Positions 59,801-64,000 of a stretch of 64,000 bases of DNA are shown piece after piece. This stretch comes from Symbiodinium sp. CCMP2592 (lineage: Eukaryota > Sar > Dinophyceae > Suessiales > Symbiodiniaceae). The position numbers and the translations under genes were made by a program. Position 1 is the first letter of the stretch. Each line of letters opens with the position of its first letter. The notes under the pieces are model-generated. The model was given only the letters and a program-made list of their open reading frames with translations, made no database searches and was not told the DNA's origin. The stretch lies in contig CAJNDT010003369.1 of NCBI GenBank assembly GCA_905221615.1, positions 124,001-188,000 on the forward strand. Reading direction: 5' to 3'.

Positions 59801-62800
59801 TTGCAGCTTTGGGGGGTTTGGGGTTTAGCGTTGATGTTCCAGCCGGGATGACTCGAAGTTAAGTGCTCCAGAGATCCCTTGACAGTAGCAGACGTGTTGA
59901 TGACAGTCACTTTTGGGTTCCTTCAGGACTTGAGCTATTCTGTTAAGGGACATTGGAGTTTCTGGTGCGCATTGATTGGGACTGAGACGGCGCCCGAACC
60001 GCAGAAACCGGTCAGGTCGCCCTGCGCACCTGACTTTCAAGCTCAAGGCGTTGGGGTTTGAGTTTGTCGGTTCAGGGTGGTGGGCTGAAGAGACCTGCCT
60101 CGGGGGTGTAGGTTTCAGGGTTTCGGGTTTCCGGTTTAGCTTATGGGCTTTCTTTGACGAAGCTGTGGGTGGGCGGCAAGGAAAGGATTCAGGGAACTGG
60201 GGTTTCCATTAAAGGTTTTGCGGATGCAAGCTTTTGCAACGCGGGATTCGGCGATGTGTCCAGGTAACTCATCGTTTCTTTGGACTGTAAGGCATTTTTC
60301 GGGTCGACCGCCCCTGTCAATGAGAGAAGAAGCAGTTTTGCCTTGTCTCAGAGCTTGTTTTCCGAACCGAAAGATGGGAAGGCCCTTAGCTTTGTGAATG
60401 CCCGGACGAAGCGACTTGGCATCAGTTTTGTGTGGGTTGTCGTTTGAAGAATACTTGCTGGGGACGTCCTTTTCCGAACTGTGGCTTGGTGATGTGCGGG
60501 GTTCAAGCCAACGCGAGCTGCCAAGGCCAAGGCAACGGCAGAGGGTTGAAGAGGGTGCGTCTAGCGTCCAGATTTGCTACGGGTCCGGGTTTGGAGTTTA
60601 ATCCGAAACCCGACACTCTGAACTTAAACCTAGTGCCTGCCGTCCCTGTTAGGCAAGTAGCGTGGATTGTGTAGGTCCAGGGAGCGCGGTCAAGGGGATT
60701 GATCTTGAGTATGTCAAGCACAACCTATAGTCTTAACCCGATGCCACGACCTAATTCCCGAAGCCGTAGACCAAGAGTACGCCGGCCGCCATTCACTAGA
60801 ACTTCAAAAGATGCTCCTGTCGCCTACATCCCCAAGCTTTTCCGCCCTAACAAGCATTCTTGAGCAAGCCTGCGTAAACCTGGTGCCCCAAGTCACGAGC
60901 CAGAAAACCTCCATCGACGATCAGGATCGGAGAGATCGGGCGATTACAAATATTCTCGTCAAACGGAACTTGCTTGACCTGCAAGGCTTCTCGGATGTGA
61001 ATGTGGGATCGAGGATATGTAATGATGCCGATGGAAAAAGGTGCTGAGGTGGTTGCGGTGGTGTTGGTGGTCGGTGTTGTCGGTATTGTTGGTGTCGTTG
61101 GGTATATTGTCAAGGTGGTCTACGCTTAAACCTTTTTCTGCGTATTCATCGGCTTAGCTCTTGAAAGGGGCCTCTGGACTTTTGTCCTGCCAGTTTGGGG
61201 GTGATGGGTGTTACGACCTGTTACGATGTTTTTTGCGATCCATGAGTTCTCCCGCGGTCCCTCCAATCCGAACCAGGCGCGCTTGGTGATGGGTTTGCAG
61301 TGTACATCGGTTGGGTTGGAGGCATCAAGTGATCACCGGCCTTCGGCAGATGCCGCAGGGACCCAGAGAATTTAACGCACCGGTCACCAGCCTTTAGGCA
61401 GCCCAGTGCTCGAGAGTCTGATTCCTGGACCCAAGATCCTAAAGCCTAAAGCGTCCCCAAAGCGCCGGATTGTACCAACTGGACACCCAATCTGAAGCCC
61501 ACGGCCGCACAGCAACCACAGGACGCAGCTCGAGCAAGCAGCATCAAGACTGATAGTCACTGGAATAGAGTATGTTGATGACAGCGAAAAGTTTGACCGA
61601 GCTGTTGGTGACAATCTCCCATGAATCGCTTCCTCGAAGCCATCAGACTTCAAAAGACGCCGTCTGAAGCTCAGGATTCCTCCGTGTGTTCTAGCTCTGA
61701 GACCCCTGAGAGCAAGGCGTCCACCAAGTGGGGGCTTCGCGGGTGTAAAGGGCCTTCACGCGGGTCGTGCACGGCTGTCTTAAACGGTTTATGTTGGGTT
61801 TTCGTGGGAGTTTTGGAGATTTTGTGCTTTTCTCAAAGTTGGTGAGGCCTTGCCTCGGAGTCCCTGGGTGTTTGGGATCGGGTCTCGGGTGGACCAGCGC
61901 CAAGCGACAATCCCTTCCGCGAATCCGTGAACTCCCAATTGGAGCTTTGCGGAAGGACTGCGACTGAAGCCCCCCTGTCCCGGATCGCACAAATAAAGCT
62001 TGCTCAACGGTTAGATTCAGACAGCCTACAAAACCCAGCTTCCGCCTTGGCTGAAGCACTGAAGAAGTTCAAAGGCCACAGGCCCCTTTGCACATTTCCA
62101 GCTTTACAGTTTGGGGTCAGATCGTGCAAATGTAGTGTGTAGATGTGCAGGGTTTGCGCAGGGCTGATGTGACCCAATCCCGACGCCGGGCAGCGCGTCT
62201 TTGTTCCTGACTGCTCGCAGAAGAATATCACTGTCAGATGCACAACAACCCGGAACCGGAAACCGCCACGCACCCTGAAACCTTGAACCCCAAAGAATGG
62301 AGACTGGCACGCCGTGGCAGCGTGTGTTCTCGAGGTTGAATGTGTTCATCACTGCAATAGTGACGATAAGATACGACCCACAACCATACTGAAGCCAAAA
62401 GCCCTGAGCTCTGAGCCCTGAATCGGACATTTTCATCCTCAAACCTGGAAAGCTCGACCCTGCCAGCTCCAAAAGGCCTAGGAAGCCCAGGCCTCTTCTG
62501 CCAAAGCTCTGCATCCCCCAAGCTGAGCATGACTGAACCTTCCCAGACTCTACGGGCCGCGATCCCTCCAGAACTTGTTTCGCCAGGACACCGCAGTCCA
62601 GAACATCTGCACCACCAGCCGAACGGATGGGAAGAAGTTCAGTGTCTTGCTCGAATTTACAAATCCTCACTTCTTGCAAAGATCCAACCCTCACAGCCAA
62701 ACTCTCGAGCACCCGAAACTTCAGCTCTCCGACCCTTGTCCCGAGGCTGGCAGCGTACAGACAGTCAAAGCGACATAGTGGCCCCTCGGCTCCCGTCAAG

Positions 62801-64000
62801 GTGTGTTTCACTCATAAAGGGGAACTTCTCGGGACTTCCCTGCCAAGCTTGGCCTCGAGATATTTGAGGCGTCAGGATGGCTGACCAGCCTCTGCAGAAA
62901 GATTCGGCATCCCAAGTGCTGGACCGATTGAGCACTTGCACGGCAATGTATCTTCCAACCCTAACCACGATAGGGATCTAAAGCGTTGCCGAACATCAAG
63001 TTTGTGAACGGCGCCTGAAATCCATACATATGTATGGAGAGTCATGTGCAGGTGGATAGGTAAGCAAATAAAGGGCGACTAGCAAATAAGTAAGCGAACA
63101 GCCGAGCAAGATATGTCAGTCTTTGTATATATATATATGCGTGTGTATATATGTGTGTTCACGTGTGTATATAGTATTAGTGCATGCCCGATTAAACCCA
63201 TCTCTAAGTCCCTTGAGTCTCAAGCACTCTGAGCACCTGAAGCCAAACATGCCTTCCTGCCAGGACACCTTCAACCTTGAACTTCCAACTTTGAGCCGCC
63301 CAACATGCAAGCCCAAACCTCAAACCTGAGTCCGCCCTTGAGCCCCAAGGCCCAAGCCCGAACAGGAGGTCGGCCCTCCATGCCGAGCACAGGTCGAGAT
63401 TCCGCTGAAGAACTTGCAGCACGACCACAGCTTCAAGGCATAGCGCTTGCAAAAGGTTTGGGGGTTGAAGCCGACGTTGCTGGTTCAGCGTGCAGAAGAC
63501 TGAAGACTTCACAAGTTAAGCAGATTTGAAGCCCGACAGCCGATGCGCATGATTCCCTCAGCCCCGAAGTAGAACTCCAAACCCGAAGCCCAGACATGGT
63601 AAGTCCACAACTTCCCCAGAGCCAATTTTGTTGCCACAAAGTGAAGAGAGCCCGGTGCGTCAACCCGGCGCCTTCCTTCACCTCCCATGTTGTTTGTCCG
63701 TGCTCCGCATGCTGAAGCTTGTGCTCTCAAATCCTAAAGCCTCCCACAACCGTGGGTTTCGCCGACCTTAACTGCTAGGTGGAAAAAGGCGTTCAATAAT
63801 GAAAGCCACCCTGACAATCTCCTGGTAGTACCCCTCAGCTGACAGCTTTTCAGAGCTTCGAGGCCACTCTCACCAGCGCGGTGCAGGCCTCCGGTAGCAA
63901 CGACGACGAGCACAAGGGAAGGCCACGGGTTGGAGAGCTTTAAGATCCTGCTCTTTGAAAGGGTTATTTTGACGGGATTAAACTTTTGGGGAGTTTCAGT
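59801..64000. other. Non-array sequence, no gene recognised
   Basis: No match to the tandem unit was noticed. It contains scattered degenerate words such as GGGTTTCGGGTTT and CCTGAAACCTTGAACCCC, and several open frames of 60-235 codons on both strands with no recognisable motif. I see no RNA gene or element terminus in it. Confidence 0.5.
63124..63175. repeat. TA/TG microsatellite
   Basis: TATATATATATGCGTGTGTATATATGTGTG-type tract, with coding-like frames that are artefacts of the repeat. Confidence 0.75.

Noticed and set aside
62104-62811. 235-codon minus-strand frame in the non-array region
   Set aside because: No recognisable domain, compositionally like neighbouring non-coding sequence, and no support for a start.

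Overview
The window looks like nuclear DNA of a dinoflagellate. This rests on three things: a sequence matching 18 of 22 positions of the dinoflagellate spliced leader inside a mobile element, interstitial CCCTAAA-type telomere-like words, and very long, gene-poor tandem repetition with TATG/TA microsatellites. No bacterial gene arrangement, rRNA or tRNA gene was seen. The organism call is inference; no species can be named.

Layout. From 1 to about 59.8 kb the window is a tandem array of six diverged copies of one unit of about 8.3 kb. With the phase set by the first base, copies start at 1, 8310, 26552, 34872, 41731 and 52824. Copies 1 and 5 resemble each other, copies 2, 3 and 4 form a second group, and copy 6 is mosaic and truncated. 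Each unit is mostly non-coding. It contains a TATG/TA microsatellite followed by a decayed, intron-interrupted gene for an RRM-type RNA-binding protein. Copy 4 carries a deletion and an alternative segment shared with copy 6. Copy 5 contains a 127-bp-period minisatellite of more than 2 kb. From about 59.8 kb to the end the sequence leaves the array and no gene is recognised.

The most interesting object is a 9.8-kb tyrosine-recombinase (YR) retrotransposon at 13187-22980, inserted into the TATG microsatellite of copy 2. It has split direct repeats in the order A1 - ORFs - B1A2 - ORF5 - B2. A1 and A2 are identical over 121 bp; B1 and B2 differ at 2 of 221 positions, so the insertion is young. 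Its genes, all on the + strand, are an unrecognised 527-residue protein (ORF1), a tyrosine recombinase with all catalytic residues (ORF2), a Gag-like protein with a basic tail and a broken zinc finger (ORF3), a reverse transcriptase-RNase H protein (ORF4), and a cysteine-rich protein between A2 and B2 (ORF5). ORF4 begins with a domain that looks like a 2-oxoglutarate/Fe(II) dioxygenase of the TET/JBP or AlkB kind. ORF3 and ORF4 were probably one Gag-Pol polyprotein, now separated by a frame change and one TGA. ORF1 also has an in-frame TGA with coding-like sequence after it.

How the genes would work together (inference from DIRS/PAT/Ngaro elements): Gag-like protein packages the RNA, RT-RNase H copies it, a circle forms across the B-A junction, and the tyrosine recombinase inserts the circle without target duplication. 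The oxygenase-like domain occupies a role comparable to the methyltransferase domain of some DIRS elements, possibly acting on modified bases, which are abundant in dinoflagellate DNA. The recombinase gene lying upstream of Gag-RT-RH, the oxygenase fusion, the spliced-leader-like sequence in the terminal repeat and the saturation of the element with GATC/CGATCG are its unusual features.
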